NCBI GenBank assembly: GCA_026119855.1
Contig: JAOWBW010000027.1
Coordinates: forward strand, 970,623-1,034,622
Source of the DNA: Campanula takesimana
Lineage: Eukaryota; Streptophyta; Magnoliopsida; Asterales; Campanulaceae
Reading direction: 5' to 3'
Length of the DNA stretch: 64,000 nt
Shown: positions 19,501 to 31,722 of the stretch, piece after piece
Numbering within the stretch: position 1 is the stretch's first letter
How the letters are laid out: every line of letters begins with the position of its first letter
The notes under the pieces: model-generated
Databases searched by the model: none
What the model saw: only the letters and a program-made list of their open reading frames with translations
Told to the model about the DNA's origin: nothing
Program-made: the position numbers and the translations under genes

Positions 19501-20852
19501 GGCAAAAAAATAATAATATTCTGGAAGGTAAATACAAGGTCCATGATCTATCTGGGTATAATGGATGTACTCCATAGAATATATGCAGAAAACAATGCGG
19601 CAATGAAAATAAGACACCTTCATCTTCAAATTTATCCCAATCTTCATCCCAAACCGATGATACCTCTGGCACCCCAGGTTGCCAACCTGAACAAGCAAAC
19701 ATGAGTACATTTTCCAGTATATACAACTAGCAAACCCTTCCCATATGAAAATACAAGAATGAGTTCAGTTTAGATATGTATAATAAGGCGATACCGTCGC
19801 ACACAATTTTAGAAGATAGGATAAGTAAAGAGAAAAGGCGTTAAAAACACAAATTTGTTCATCACGTATTTCCAAGATGAGCTTAACAAAGGTTAGGACA
19901 GTTTTTTGAGGGAATACAGTACCCTGAGGAAGTTCCATTATTGCAGCTGACTTGACGTGGACCCCATGCTTCTTGCAACGTTCACTTAAAGCTCTCAATA
20001 GCTCCTCAAGATCCGATTGTATACGATCAGCACGAACCTGCACAAGCCACGAATAAGTCACTGATGTCAAATACCAGACCTCCACCTACTTTTTATTTAA
20101 TTTCTCATTTCCAGGTAAGCGTCTGAGCGTTGGTTAATCTGTGTGGTTAAACTTACTTAAAGAATACCATTTGCACTGCCACCTTGTTCCATCTTAATAA
20201 TGGCCTGATTCAACTCCATCTTTCTCTCCTATATTGGAATATTAACACAAAACTCCGGATAAGTAAAAATCATGAGAAATACAATAAGATCAAACAGTGT
20301 TTGTGCTTCGTGCCCAGCTACAAGGGGTGTGTCAAGACAGAGTTATCCCCAAGCATTAGTAGTACCACAATAGTGTTGTAAACAGAAAGACAAAATGTGC
20401 AAAATGGATGGATAGTGTTCTGGCTAGAGATTGTTATGGGTCATATGAGAAAACAGTAAAGAAAGTATTACTACATGTAAAACTGGCCAAATTGGTCAAT
20501 GAACTAGTGATATGGTATAAAGTGCAGATCGAACTAGCACACAGGTCTGAAACAAAAATGGCGATGACCAATTTTACCTGAATATCGCGAAAAGATGCCT
20601 CTTCAATAGTTAATTTAGAGGCAATTTCAGCAACCTGCTTGTACTCTCTTCATACTTCTTAGCAAGCATCTCGGCCTGAGAAAAGCAAGCAAGATATCCC
20701 AGTCAGTTGCAGGAAACAGGGAAGCAAGAGAAAAACAGAAGTCGAGAAATGAGATAAAGAAAATCAATAGTCAAAACTACCTCACGTTTATCTCCTAAAG
20801 CCCTTTCTGTGATCTCATTAAGGCGATTGTCACAACGGCTTTCATACAAAAC
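16535..20852 (-). pseudogene. EH-domain protein (AtEH/Pan1 family), 5'-truncated pseudogene
   Basis: Only the C-terminal half remains. Minus-strand exons, in gene order: 20781-20852, 20578-20675, 20157-20228, 19923-20037, 19618-19686, 19193-19496, 19032-19116 and 16535-17066, all with GT-AG junctions. The protein has the coiled-coil segment (ITERALGDKRE, EIASKLTIEEASFRDIQ), then RADRIQSDLEELL, the acidic WDEDWDKFEDEG motif, TGWGTFD and repeated GFSRFDS units of plant EH1/EH2-Pan1, which act in TPLATE-dependent endocytosis. The EF-hand/EH domains upstream are missing. Lesions: 1-bp deletion near 20645, stop TAA at 20157-20159 at an exon end, stop TAA at 19315-19317, and a 1-bp T insertion at 16613-16616 that changes the C-terminus to a stop at 16593. 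Confidence 0.88.
17447..18689. mobile_element. long-TIR DNA element in an EH intron
   Basis: The ends form imperfect inverted repeats of about 170 bp beginning GGCCAAAATATGTTTAGCCC, including the block AATTTAACGAAATTGGTCATGTG inverted at 18525-18555. The direct repeat TAAAC borders both ends (17442-17446, 18690-18694). The interior is a GA-rich then T-rich non-coding stretch. Long TIRs suggest a Mutator-like non-autonomous element, but the 5-bp rather than 9-bp flank does not fit well. Confidence 0.65.
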
Positions 20853-21019
20853 CTGAGCAGGAAATATTATGAGGTCGATACGTCAAAATAAATGGGGAAA
20901 GAGGGTACTGGAGTGATTGCAAATGAACTTCAAGTGATAGGAAAACATCTGATTTATCATGGCATTTAGCACGAATATGCTGGTGATGGAACATGAGACA
21001 GAGGAGGAAGTACTCAACG
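20853..21019. other. junction between EH pseudogene and chromovirus fragment
   Basis: Intronic EH sequence runs into the truncated chromovirus with no LTR or target duplication visible, so the left end of that element was lost together with the 5' half of EH. A deletion joining the two is the simplest reading. Confidence 0.4.
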
Positions 21020-22120
21020 ACAGGGCGGATTATTGCAGTCGTTACCTATTCTAGAGTGGAAATGGGAATACATCACGATGGATCTTGTAACGGGGTTGCC
21101 TAAGACACTAAAGGGACACAATGCTATTTGGGTGATTGTGGATAGACTGACTAAATCGGCTCATTTCTTAGCAATTAAGGTAACTGATTCGTTAGAAAAG
21201 TTGGCAAAGTTATACATAGATGAGATTGTGAGATTACATGGAGTGCCGGTCTCGATTGTGTCAGATTGAGATGCACGCTTTACTTCTAAGTTTTGGGGCA
21301 GCTTACAGCGAGCTTTGGGGACGCAGTTAAGCATGGGTACAACTTTTCACCCACAGACAGATGGGCAGTCGGAGTGGACTATTCAAACCCTTGAGATATG
21401 TTGAGGGCATGTTCTTTAGACTGGCAGGGTTCTTGGGACGAACATCTTACTTTGATAGAGTTTGCGTATAATAATAATTTTCACTCTAGTATCAGGATGG
21501 CACCGTATGAGGCCTTGTATGGGCGGAAGTGTCGATCACCTACCTGTTGGGACGAAGTGGGTGAAAGGAAATTAGTGGGGCCCGAGTTAGTCCAAGTAAC
21601 ATCAGATAAGGTGCAATTGATTAGGAAGATGTTATTGACATCACAGAGTAGGCAGAAATCGTATGCGGATCAACACCGTCGAGAGGTTAGCTTTGAAGTG
21701 GGGGATCACGTGTTTTTGAAAATATCTCCTACGAAGGGTGTGATGAGATTTGGAATCCGAGGGAAGCTTAGTCCCAGATATGTCGGACCTTTCGAGATCT
21801 TAGATCGGGTTGGGGAAGTTGCCTACCGCTTAGCTTTACCTCATGTACTCTCTGGGGTGCATAACGTCTTTCATATTTCTATGTTGCGTAAGTATGTACC
21901 TGACCCTAGCCATATTATTGAGTCTGAACGGTTGCGTTTTCGAGAGGACCTCAGTTATGACGAGGAACCAATTAAGATTGTGGATAAGAAAGATCAAGCA
22001 CTCAGGAAACGAGTCATCCCCTATGTCAAAGTTCAGTGGAGCCGTCATTCGGAAAGGGAGGCTACATGGGAGCTGGAGAGCGAAATGCGGGAGAAATACC
22101 CGACACTTTTTGATAATTAA
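21020..22120 (+). pseudogene. chromovirus (Ty3/gypsy) integrase and chromodomain fragment
   Basis: Starts within the integrase (WKWEYITMDLVTGLP with the first catalytic Asp) and ends with a chromodomain (YVKVQWSRHSEREATWE). It has the integrase HPQTDGQSE region and the conserved YGRKCRSP stretch. Broken by a stop at 21270-21272 and a frameshift near 21390. Everything upstream (gag, PR, RT, RH and 5' LTR) is absent. The chromodomain places it in the chromoviruses, probably the Tekay/Del group. Confidence 0.9.
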
Positions 22121-22166
22121 GGTACGCTAAGTTTAGAGGACTAAACTCCTTTTAAGGGGGTAAGAA

Positions 22167-24223
22167 TGTGATATACGAGATTTTTATTTTATTTTGCTAA
22201 TTTAATAATAAGGGGTTTTAAGTAATTTATTTATTAATTAGTTATTATTTATAAGAATTAACTAAGGCTGGTGGATAAAAAGGAGTTTGAAATTTTTGGG
22301 TAAAGGAGAGTTAGCTGATAGAATTAATTTTGGACTAGGAAACTATTTGAAATGTGTGGATCAGATAAGGAGGGAATCATTGAGTCAAATTATAAATAGC
22401 CACATACCCTAACCCTAGCTCTACCTATCAGCACATTATCTCTGAGCAGCCGAAATTAAGAGAGAATTGGGAGTGAGGGCAGAGACTGAGAACTCAGAGG
22501 AGGAAAAGGGTCGGGCATTGAGGTAATTAAATCGCCCTTTTCTGGTTATTTTTTTTTAGCATACTCTTTTGCTGAATGGTCAGATGTAAATAAGTTTTAT
22601 GCAAGTACGTTGGGGTATGGATCTGTGTTTATATATGTGGGGAGAGAAGTTTGAGAGTTGAAAAAGACGTGTGTGTGGGAGAAGGGCAGAGAGAATGATT
22701 GTGATGGAGGAGGATTATTTGCTAAATAATGTAAGGACTATTATGCAAGGAAATACAAACATCTGTGTATATGTATATGTGGGGAGGATTAAATTGCAAA
22801 AAGGTATGACAAGAAAGAGAGAGCACGTGAGAGAGAGAGAGAGAGAGAGAGAGGAAGTGAGTGGGGGAGAAGTGTATTACCTTATGAACATAGTTAAAGT
22901 TTTATGCCCACTGGATAAAAAGTATAGACCTATCATTTTGTGAACAGTCCAAAGGTTATTGTAAGTTAACTGTTCTAATTGTTTTGAGACAATGCTTGAA
23001 TAAACTGTGTACGGGTTAGATATTAAATTAATTATTCTAAGTATGCTTTGTACTAATTATAGTATACTTTTTATTGTAGATTTTGTGGGACATCGCTGAG
23101 TTGTGTTTTGGTATCGAGTGCTAGGAAGTCGCTACCAAGTAAGGGATTACGATCCATAGTATTTTTACGTCTCATTTATAAATTTTAGGATCTTTCATAT
23201 TCTTGTATTCGTTCCGTTTGTTTTTAAAAGGTAAATGTACCGACATGGCGGATACTTTTTATAAATTCGTTTCTGTTGTGTTTGTACCGTTTTTTACCAT
23301 CACTCTAAAATCTCAATTAATGTTGTTCGTTAGGTGAGATACTTCCTTGTGACTATGAGATTTCGAATAAGATTTTGTATAAGATTTTTTTAAGATTTTG
23401 TATTATGATTTTGAATAAGATTTTGAACTAAGATTTTGTATAAGATTTTGAATGTGCCGGCAGGTACTTTTGTAAGATTTTGAATGATCACTAAGTTGAA
23501 CAACCCTGTCACGGGGCGTAAACATGACACTTCTATGTTGGAGTTACCTATGCACCACTGGGGATGTGTGTGCGGTTATCCAGATAAACCTATAAGAATA
23601 AGATTTTGAACCCCTGTTCGGGGCCCCTATAAGAAACCGGTCTTAGACCGCTTATGTGATCATAAAGTATTAAGTATGAATCCTTTAATTTTGAATATGA
23701 TTCCATGAGATTTTGACCGTATAAGATTTTGAACTATCAGTTTATAAGGGTTTTCATGTGTGAATTTATATAAACTGCTTTTCCTTTTGTGAAAGATTTT
23801 TGAGCTTCCTTGTGAGTCACCCCTTCTTAGAAACCGAAGGGGCGACGTATGAACTTACTGAGCATTTGTTCGCTCACCCTTTTTTTTTCCCTCCCCCTCC
23901 AGGTAATAAGTAGAAGGAGTCGGAGACGGTTCGAGAAATAAGTTGAGGACATTTCCTAAGTGGTTATTTTCTTTGTTATGAAAACATAACTTTAGAACGT
24001 AGTTTAGTATTTTGTTTTGAAGGCATTGTAGGCCTCATTTATGACTTTTGATGTATGGTTAATGAGAGTTTGTTAAACTAACTGTGGATTTTCATTTGAA
24101 GACTAACTGTGGATTTTCATTTGAAGCTTTCGTATTCGTTATTATAATTGATTATGATGAAGATGCCGATCACGTGCTCAATCTGTGGGCCCATTTATGG
24201 GGCTCGGGATTTGGGTCGTGACA
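22167..24223 (+). repeat. 3' LTR of the truncated chromovirus
   Basis: Begins TGTGATATACGAG directly after a polypurine tract (TTTTAAGGGGGTAAGAA, 22150-22166) that follows the pol stop, and ends GGGTCGTGACA. About 2.06 kb. Contains a GA microsatellite at 22829-22853 and an array of AAGATTTTG-type repeats near 23355-23490. The partner LTR is missing. Confidence 0.75.
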
Positions 24224-24438
24224 TAGGTAGCACTAGAAAGGTAAAAATGATAGCTGCTATTGCCACTTCTTGTTGTTCCTGACCTATTTTCCTAGTGGCT
24301 CTGACGAAAATTTGTGTGTACCTAGATCACTATTTCGTCCAATTCACACTCCTAGGACTATCGTTTGAATGCTAGCTACCCACTAGTATTCTCCAGGAGC
24401 AGTATTTAAAGCTCAAGTAGTTTCATACTCTGCTTAAC
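24224..24438. other. short host segment between elements
   Basis: About 215 bp between the chromovirus LTR and the solo LTR, no exon recognised. It ends in the target duplication TTAAC. Confidence 0.4.
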
Positions 24439-26389
24439 TGTCGTGACCCCGACCCCGCGGGCCGGGAACTCGCGAGCTGGACGTCGACTTAATAAATAAA
24501 ACACCAAAATAGAGAAGATAAAAATTCCTCTTTATAACAAAAGATATGATACACGGTTTTAGAAATCCATTCTTAACAACCTTATAATACAACTAATATA
24601 AGCTCCACAAGCTTACACCAAAATACCAAAACATTACAACTCTAAATGACGTCAGTTTGGTAACACTATCCCATAGATCATACATTTAACAACAATGTAA
24701 ACCGAACAACAACCTGCCCAAAAGTCACGAACACTCTCGACGTCCTTCTCGTGATCAGCGAGTCCTATCACTTTCCTCCTGGGGGGGTTAAGGAAACAAA
24801 GTTGAAAAGAAAGGGGGTGAGATAAATCTCAATAAGCCACTTATGCGACTGCATGACAATATTATGCAATAAACAATAATAAGTCCCACATAGCACTTAG
24901 CACATAACAGTTAACAGATACTAAGCCAAGGTTTTACCAAACGGATATAACAAAGAATCCCTGCGCAGCACCAATCGATCAACCAATCAACCATAGTAGC
25001 ATAACAGCTGAAGAGAAACCCCCGGTACCGGAACCATGAAACCAATAGTAACAAGGGGAATATGACACAAAGTCATAACCCAAAACGAACTAGCTAGAAT
25101 ACTCACTCAAGGGAGCTAGCTCATCCCAACCAAGGCCAATGGAAGGGGAAAGAATGACCAATGGACAATATCATACTGGACTCGGCTCGTGTGCCATTAT
25201 AATATTCCCTATTGCCTAACTCGAAACACAAGTACCAGCTGGACTTTCAAATAAAGGCTAAGTAATAAAATACTAGCTCGATAAACAACCAATGATTCCA
25301 AAGTAGGGAACCATGCCAAATAGTCATCACAAAGATAAGTCAAACAAAAAATACATCAAGAAGATGTTCCAAAATCCCAATTAACACCTAATCAAATTCC
25401 ATCACATATTTGATCACAAAGGACCCATTTCCAACACTAGAGTGTACCAAGATGTTCATAAAGGTCAACTAGGATAGTACACAAAACCTAGACCGACCAC
25501 ACTCTTAAATCACACAAAAAGAACAAGTATAAAATTTCAGTAAGCACTGTGCGGCCGCCCATTTCTGGTTGTGCGGTCGCCCACTATGCCCTGCAACCAA
25601 GACAAAAACCTTCCAGATAGGTGTGCGGCCGCACGCCCCATTTTGGGCGGTCGCCCACCCCACCCGACTGGACCAACTGCACTAAATTATACTCCCTTCG
25701 TTTCACCGTCTCAAAAGTATTACACATTAACACTTATAACACTCACATGAAACAACCCAACACATTATACTCAGTTAAACTCATCCCAAAACAAGTATTT
25801 CATAAACCCAAACTAAGTAATGATCCAAACATCAATTATCATAAAAATAACCAAAATACCAATCAACTCCAAATTCATCCATAACAATATATAACAATCA
25901 TAGCATCATAGAAGCTAAGGATGAACATTTTTAGCATAAAAGGGGGAAAGCAACTTACTTGGAAAATTATGAAATGAGACGGAAATTGCTCTTACTTAGC
26001 TACAAACGATCCTAACGATGATCTGAGCATTTTATATAAAATGAGTATTAAGAAAAGATTAATAAAAGAAGAACAAAAGAAGGAAATTAGGAAGGAGCTC
26101 TTACCTTCTTTCTAAATCACACAATGCAGAGAGAGAAGAGAGACGGGTAAGAATGAAATTGCTAGGGAAGGTGAGGGAGATAATATCTAATACCCAAAAT
26201 TACGGAAAGGTCACTCCTAGGTAAAACATTAACAAAAATCCCCAAAGTTCCAAAAATAATTCAAAAGACTCCCAAACTCAAATTTACACTACGAACCTTA
26301 AAGTTTCAACTTAACAAAATTAACTCAAATAAATCATAAAAATGATTAAATAAATAATAAACAAAGTGCCAAGGTTTCGGGTCGTGACA
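24439..26389 (-). mobile_element. solo LTR, chromovirus-related
   Basis: 1951 bp, starting TGTCGTGACC and ending GGTCGTGACA, with a perfect 5-bp target duplication TTAAC (24434-24438, 26390-26394). No internal region, so it arose by recombination between two LTRs. Read on the minus strand, segments resemble the chromovirus LTR at 22167-24223 (a CTTAYTGAG...CTCACCC stretch followed by AGGAGTC-like motifs). It carries four GC-rich palindromic sites at 25551-25656. Confidence 0.85.
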
Positions 26390-26480
26390 TTAACAGTCAC
26401 TGTCTTATATTGTTATGAAGCAAAAGCTACAAGCACCAAATTTCTATTGCAGGATCTCTAAAGGAGTGTGTAGTAGTTTT
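26390..26480 (+). other. host intron segment split by copia insertion
   Basis: Host DNA between TSDs TTAAC and GTTTT. It continues on the far side of the copia element at 31728, just before the first FANCJ exon. Confidence 0.5.
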
Positions 26481-26642
26481 TGTTGGAATAGAGGACCAAC
26501 CGGGACTAGACTTCGGAGCAAAAAGGAAGAAAATCGTCGGAGGGACTGTTGCTCTGGGCGGCCGCCCAGGGTGATGGTGGGTGACCGCCCACTTAATTGT
26601 TCTTGCGATTTGCTTGGGTAGTGGAGGGCCATATCCACAACA
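26481..26642 (+). repeat. 5' LTR of copia 1, internally deleted
   Basis: Compared with the right LTR it lacks 335 bp (equivalent to 31343-31677). The junction reads CACTTAAT/TGTTC with 2-bp microhomology (AT). It keeps the first GC-site doublet (26556-26590) but lost the second doublet and the promoter region, so it cannot drive transcription normally. Confidence 0.9.
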
Positions 26643-26644
26643 AC

Positions 26645-26657
26645 TGGTATCAAGAGC
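26645..26657 (+). promoter_or_regulatory. primer binding site of copia 1
   Basis: TGGTATCAAGAGC two bases after the 5' LTR. It matches the initiator tRNA-Met complement (TGGTATCAGAGC) with one extra A. Confidence 0.8.
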
Positions 26658-26727
26658 TCTGGTTGGAGATCAGGGTCAATCGATCGATTGGTTTATCGGA
26701 CGATTGGGGTTTACCAAGCAATCAAGA

Positions 26728-29700
26728 ATGGGCAAGGATAAACAAGCGGTGGAGAAATTTGATGGTTCTGACTACGGTTTTTGGAGGATGCAAATAGAGG
26801 ATCTCTTGTACAACAAAGATCTCTATAAGCCTCTAAAGGGTGTCAAACCGGAAGGAGAAAAGCAAGAAGATTGGGATCTCATGGATCGGAAAGCCCTAGG
26901 GGTGGTTAGATCTACTTTGTCGAAGTGGATCGCGAAGACTACCAAGAAGGCGAAGACCACAAAGGAGCTATTGGATTATCTTACTGAGAGATTTGAAACT
27001 CCATCTGCTGCAAACAAGGTTGATTTGATACGCAAGATGGGTAGTCTCAAGATGCAAGAGGGAGGATCCTTAGCTAAACACATCGATGAGTTTATGGATG
27101 TTATAGACTCATTGACTGCGTTGGATATTACGTTTGATGATGAGGTTCATGCATGTTTGTTGCTAGCGTCTTTACCAGGAAGTTGGAGCGGAACGGTGAC
27201 AGCGATCAATGCTTCAGCGGGTAAGAACAAGTTGAAGTATGATGATGTTAAGGATTTCTTGTTGGGCGAGGAAAATTGTTTTAAGAAGTTGGGGACATCG
27301 TCTACTTCGGGATCGGCCTTAGATACTACTAGCAGGGGAAGGCCGGGTACTAGCAATAAGGGGAGAACTAAATCAAGGGAAAATGTAGTGGGTGGTAAGG
27401 GCAAGGCCGTGGAGATTAGAGATAAACCAAGGGTTGCGAAAGGATCGGTGCAGTGTTATTATTGCAAGGAGTTAGGACACTACAAGAAGGATTGTCCCAA
27501 TCGTGGGGGCAATTCGGTGAATGTGACAGTTAAAGGTGATGATGTATTGGTTCTGAGTGTTAGTAGTGCACTAGAATCATGGGTGCTGGATTCGGGGGCA
27601 TCATTCCACTCTTGCGGGCATGCAGAAGAGATGGAGAATTATACTTCCGGTGATTTCGGTAAGGTCTATCTGGCGGATGGCGAGCCTTTGGAAATCAAGG
27701 GGAAGGGGGATGTCAGAATAGGAGCATCGGACGGGAAGGTCCTACATCTACACGGGGTCAGACACATTCCGGGTCTGAAAAAGAACCTGTTATCAGTTGG
27801 GCAGTTGGATGAAGAAGGTTACAAGGTAACTTTTGGCTGCAGGAACTGGGTTATTACCAAGGAGGATTATGAGATCGCTCGGGGTAATAAAGAGGGGACA
27901 TTGTATTTGGCGAATAACACCAAGGCTAGTATCGCGGTGGCGTCAGCCAAGGGTGATACAGATTTGTGGCACTGTCGATTGGGTCACATGAGTGAGAAGG
28001 GGATGAAAGTACTTTGCTCAAAGGGAAGACTACCGGGTTTGAAGACAGTCGACGTGGGGATCTGCGAAGATTGTGTGTTTGGCAAACAGGCGAGGAGTAA
28101 TTTCTCGAGGACAGGTAGGGCTTTGAGGGAAGCAAAGTTGGATTTGGTCCACACGGATTTGTGGGGGCCGGCCCCGGTAAGTTCTCTAGGTGGTGCGTCA
28201 TATTACATGACCTTTATTGATGATTCGACAAGGAAAGTCTGGGTTTATTTCTTGAAACACAAAGATGAGGCATTCGAGGTGTTTAAGAAATGGAAGACTT
28301 TGGTGGAGAATCAGACGGGACTTAAGCTTAAGTGCTTGAGGTCAGATAACGGAGGGGAGTATGAGCTCGGGGAGTTCAAGGAATATTGTGCAGCGAATGG
28401 CATTCGCATGGAGAAGACTCCAAAGGGCACACCACAACACAACGGGGTTGCAGGGAGGATGAACAGGACTTTGAACGAGCGGGCTAGAAGTATGAGATTG
28501 AAGTGTGGACTTCCGAAGACGTTCTGGGCATATGCGGTTGACACGGCTGCTTTCTTGATCAATAGGGGACCATCGGTACCATTGGGGAATGGAATTCCAG
28601 AGGAAGCATGGAGTGGCAAGCAGGTAAATCTGTCCTTTCTTCGCATATTTGTCTGCGTTTCATATGTTCATATTGATTCTGCTGATAGAACTAAGTTAGA
28701 TGCAAAATCTGTAAAATGTACGTTTATTGGGTATGGCGGGGATGACTTTGGGTATAAGTTTTGGGATGACCAAAACCATAAAATTATTCGTAGTCGAGAT
28801 GTGGTATTCAATGAACAGGTATTGTACAAGGACAGAAAGGGGGCATCTGATGATATTAGTTCGGAACCGGAGGTTGTAGAGGTGGATATTCCAGACTCGG
28901 GTGGGAGCAGGAGGGTTCATGATGACCATGGTCAGGGGGTCACTGAAGATGAACCACATACTCCGGAACCGGATATTCCGCTGCGTAGATCCAGCAGATT
29001 GCGTGGATCACCTGACAGGTATACTCCTTCAAATTACTATTTGTTGCTGACAGATAGTGGTGAGCCAGAATGTTATGCGGAGGCTGTTCGTAGTGCACTT
29101 TGTGATAAGTGGAAAGCTGCGATGGATGATGAGATGAACTCATTAAAGGCCAATAAAACTTGGGAGTTGATTAAACTGCCTAAGGGGAAAAAGGCATTGC
29201 ATAACAAGTGGGTTTACAGGATCAAGGAGGAAGCAAACGACAGTAAGCGTTACAAGGCAAGGTTGGTTGTAAAAGAGTTTCAGCAAAAGTACGGTATTGA
29301 CTACACCGAGGTATTCACTCCTGTTGTGAAGATGACCACTATCAGAATGGTCTGGGGATAGTAGTGGCGGATAATTTGTTGCTGGAACAGATGGATGTAA
29401 AGACGGCCTTTCTTCATGGTGATTTGGAGGAAGAAATTTACATGGTACAACCAGAGGGTTACTTGTCTAAGGGTAGCGAGGAACTGGTTTGCAGGTTGAC
29501 TAAGAGCTTGTATGGCCTTAAACAAGCTCCTAGGCAGTGGTACATGAAGTTCGATGGATTCATGAATGATATTGACTTTATCAGATGTGAGGCGGATCAT
29601 TGTTGCTACTTCAAGAACACGGACAATGGGTATATAATCTTGCTGTTATATGTGGATGACATGTTAATAGCGGGCTCTAGCAGTAGAGAGGTAAACAGAT

Positions 29701-30614
29701 TGAAGGCTCAGTTGTCAGAACGGTTCGAGATGAAGGATTTGGGGGAGGCCATAAAAATCTTGGGCATGCGGATTGACCGGAATAGGGAGTCGGGTAAGTT
29801 GGTTCTTTCACAAGCAGAATACGTTGAGAAAGTCTTGGCAAGGTTTTGCATGGAAGAGGCGAAGCCAACAGGGACACCATTGGGTATGCACTTCAAGCTA
29901 TCCGAGAAGGACTCACCTAAGGGCAAGGAGGAGCGTGACAAGATGGAAAAGACTCCATATGCTTCGGCAGTGGGGAGTCTAATGTATGCAATGGTGTGTA
30001 CAAGGCCGGACATTGCACATGCGGTGGGAGTAGTCAGCCGGTACATGGGCAATCCAGGGAAGCAACATTGGGAAGCGGTTAAATGGATCCTGCGCTACTT
30101 AAAGGGTACTGCTGGTAAGGCTCTATGTTTCTCAAGCAAGGAGGTCGTGTTAGCGGGTTATGTGGATGCGGATTTGGCATCAAGTGATCTTGATAAGAGG
30201 AGAAGTACTACGGGTTATGTTTTCACATTGGGTGGTACGGGTATCTCCTGGGCTTCTAAATTGTAGAAGATCGTGGCTCAGTCGACTGCGGAAGCAGAAT
30301 ATGTGGCAGTGACAGAGGCAAGCAAAGAGATGGTATGGTTGCAGAACTTTTTGGGTGAACTTGGGAAGACGCGAAGTGGTAATGCTCTCTACAGTGACAG
30401 TCAGAGTGCAATTCATTTGGCTAGGAATCTGGCGTTTCATTCTAGGACGAAGCACATTGAGCTGAGGTTTCACTATATCAGGCATCTCTTGGAGAGGAAG
30501 ATCTTAAGGCTGGAGAAGATTTTGGGATCGGAGAACCCGGCTGACATGTTGACCAAGGTGGTAAACCTTGAAAAGTTGAAGCTATGTATAGCTTCAATTG
30601 GGCTTGGAGAATAG
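26728..30614 (+). pseudogene. copia 1 gag-pol polyprotein, three lesions
   Basis: About 1295 codons. Gag with the CCHC knuckle CYYCKELGHYKKDC (27453), protease DSGASFH (27591), GAG-pre-integrase LWHCRLGH, integrase with DLWGPAPV and RSDNGGEY, reverse transcriptase with YVDDML (29649) and RNase H. Lesions: a 1-bp deletion around 29353 (frame resumes at 29364), an in-frame TAG at 30264-30266, and GVAGRMN where the sister copy at 47061-50941 has GVAERMN, i.e. the third integrase catalytic residue (Glu) is Gly. It cannot be autonomous. Confidence 0.95.
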
Positions 30615-30678
30615 GAGAGGAGGAAGGCACTACCATGTTCGAGGTGAGCACTAAGACGGCACCAAGGATGAGTTGAAG

Positions 30679-31171
30679 TAGGGATGGCAATTTGACGAAT
30701 CCGATCCGTACTGAAGGCGATCCGATCCGAAAAAAATAGGGTTTGGTTTGCAATTTTTAAAACCCGAGCCGGTTCGGATCGGATTCGGATCATGATGATG
30801 ATCCGACCCGAACCCGACCCGAACCATAATGATCCGACCCGAACCCGATCCGACCCGAACCCTTAATAAAATGTGAATTTTAAATATTTTTAATATTATC
30901 TTAAATTTTATTTTTTCTAATTTGTTTGTAAGTGAGATTTGGATGATTTTAGACTATTTTCCATACAACATTCAACATTGTGCTTAAAAATATATTTTAA
31001 TTAATTAATTTTGAGCTAAAAAATAGACTTTTAATAAGATTCGGATCGGATCGGGTCGGTCACGATTTCTTGAATTTCGGATCGGATCGGGTTCGGATCG
31101 GCATATTTGAGATTCGGATCGGGTTCGGGTCGGCCATGATCCGATCCGAACCCGACCCGTTGCCATCCCTA
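30679..31171. mobile_element. hAT-type MITE inside copia 1
   Basis: 493 bp with perfect 12-bp inverted ends TAGGGATGGCAA / TTGCCATCCCTA and a perfect 8-bp duplication AGTTGAAG (30671-30678, 31172-31179), diagnostic of hAT. Subterminal regions are dense in GATCCGACCCGAACC-like repeats, inverted on the other side. Non-coding centre. Confidence 0.93.
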
Positions 31172-31211
31172 AGTTGAAGAACTGATACGGGGCTTGTATG
31201 CGCGGTTGATC

Positions 31212-31225
31212 TCTAGGTGGGAGAT
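31212..31225 (+). promoter_or_regulatory. polypurine tract of copia 1
   Basis: TCTAGGTGGGAGAT directly before the 3' LTR; the same motif precedes the 3' LTR of copia 2 on the other strand. Confidence 0.8.
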
Positions 31226-31722
31226 TGTTGGAATAGAGGACCAACCGGGACTAGACTTCGGAGCAAAAATGAAGAAAATCGTCGGAGGGACTGTTGCTCT
31301 GGGCGGCCGCCCAGGGTGATGGTGGGCGACCGCCCACTTAATCAGTTGGTTCATCCGGAGGAGCAGGTTTTTTGGGCGACCGCCCAGGACCGATTTGGGC
31401 GACCGCCCACTTGTCGGGATGGGAAAATTCTGGGTCCGTTTTTTAGGCCAATTTTCGGGTTCCTTTGTCCATCTAGGGTTATGTTTGTATTCCTGGGCAC
31501 ATATTTAAGTAAAGTTCCGCCCCTAAACTCATTGTAACTTCAAGATAACATATTATAGTGCAAGATCCTGGCTTGGTAGTGCCCCCAGACGTAGTCAAAC
31601 ATATTAACGAACTGGGTAAACAATTTCTGTGTCTTTTCTTGTTTTGATTTCTTATGCTTTGTTTGTGGTGCTTTTATTGTTCTTGCGATTTGCTTGGGTA
31701 GTGGAGGGCAGTATCCACAACA
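31226..31722 (+). repeat. 3' LTR of copia 1
   Basis: 497 bp, complete. Its R/U5 half is clearly homologous to the copia 2 LTR (shared GCAAGATCCTGGCTTGGTAG and GTAGTCAAACATATT), while the U3 half differs. U3 holds four GC-rich sites GGGCGRCCGCCC at 31301, 31324, 31374 and 31397. Confidence 0.93.

Larger units (their letters stand above)
26481..31722 (+). mobile_element. Ty1/copia element 1 (Tork-like), degenerate
   Basis: Begins TGTTGGAATAGAGG and ends CCACAACA with a perfect target duplication GTTTT (26476-26480, 31723-31727). The left LTR is 162 bp because of an internal deletion; the right LTR is 497 bp. Primer site complementary to initiator tRNA-Met, polypurine tract and a copia-order polyprotein are present. 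It lies in the same strand as, and upstream of, the visible FANCJ exons, probably in an intron. A hAT MITE sits at 30679-31171. Confidence 0.93.

Noticed and set aside
22829..22853. GA run considered as a GAGA-type regulatory site
   Set aside because: A simple microsatellite inside a chromovirus LTR; nothing supports a regulatory role.
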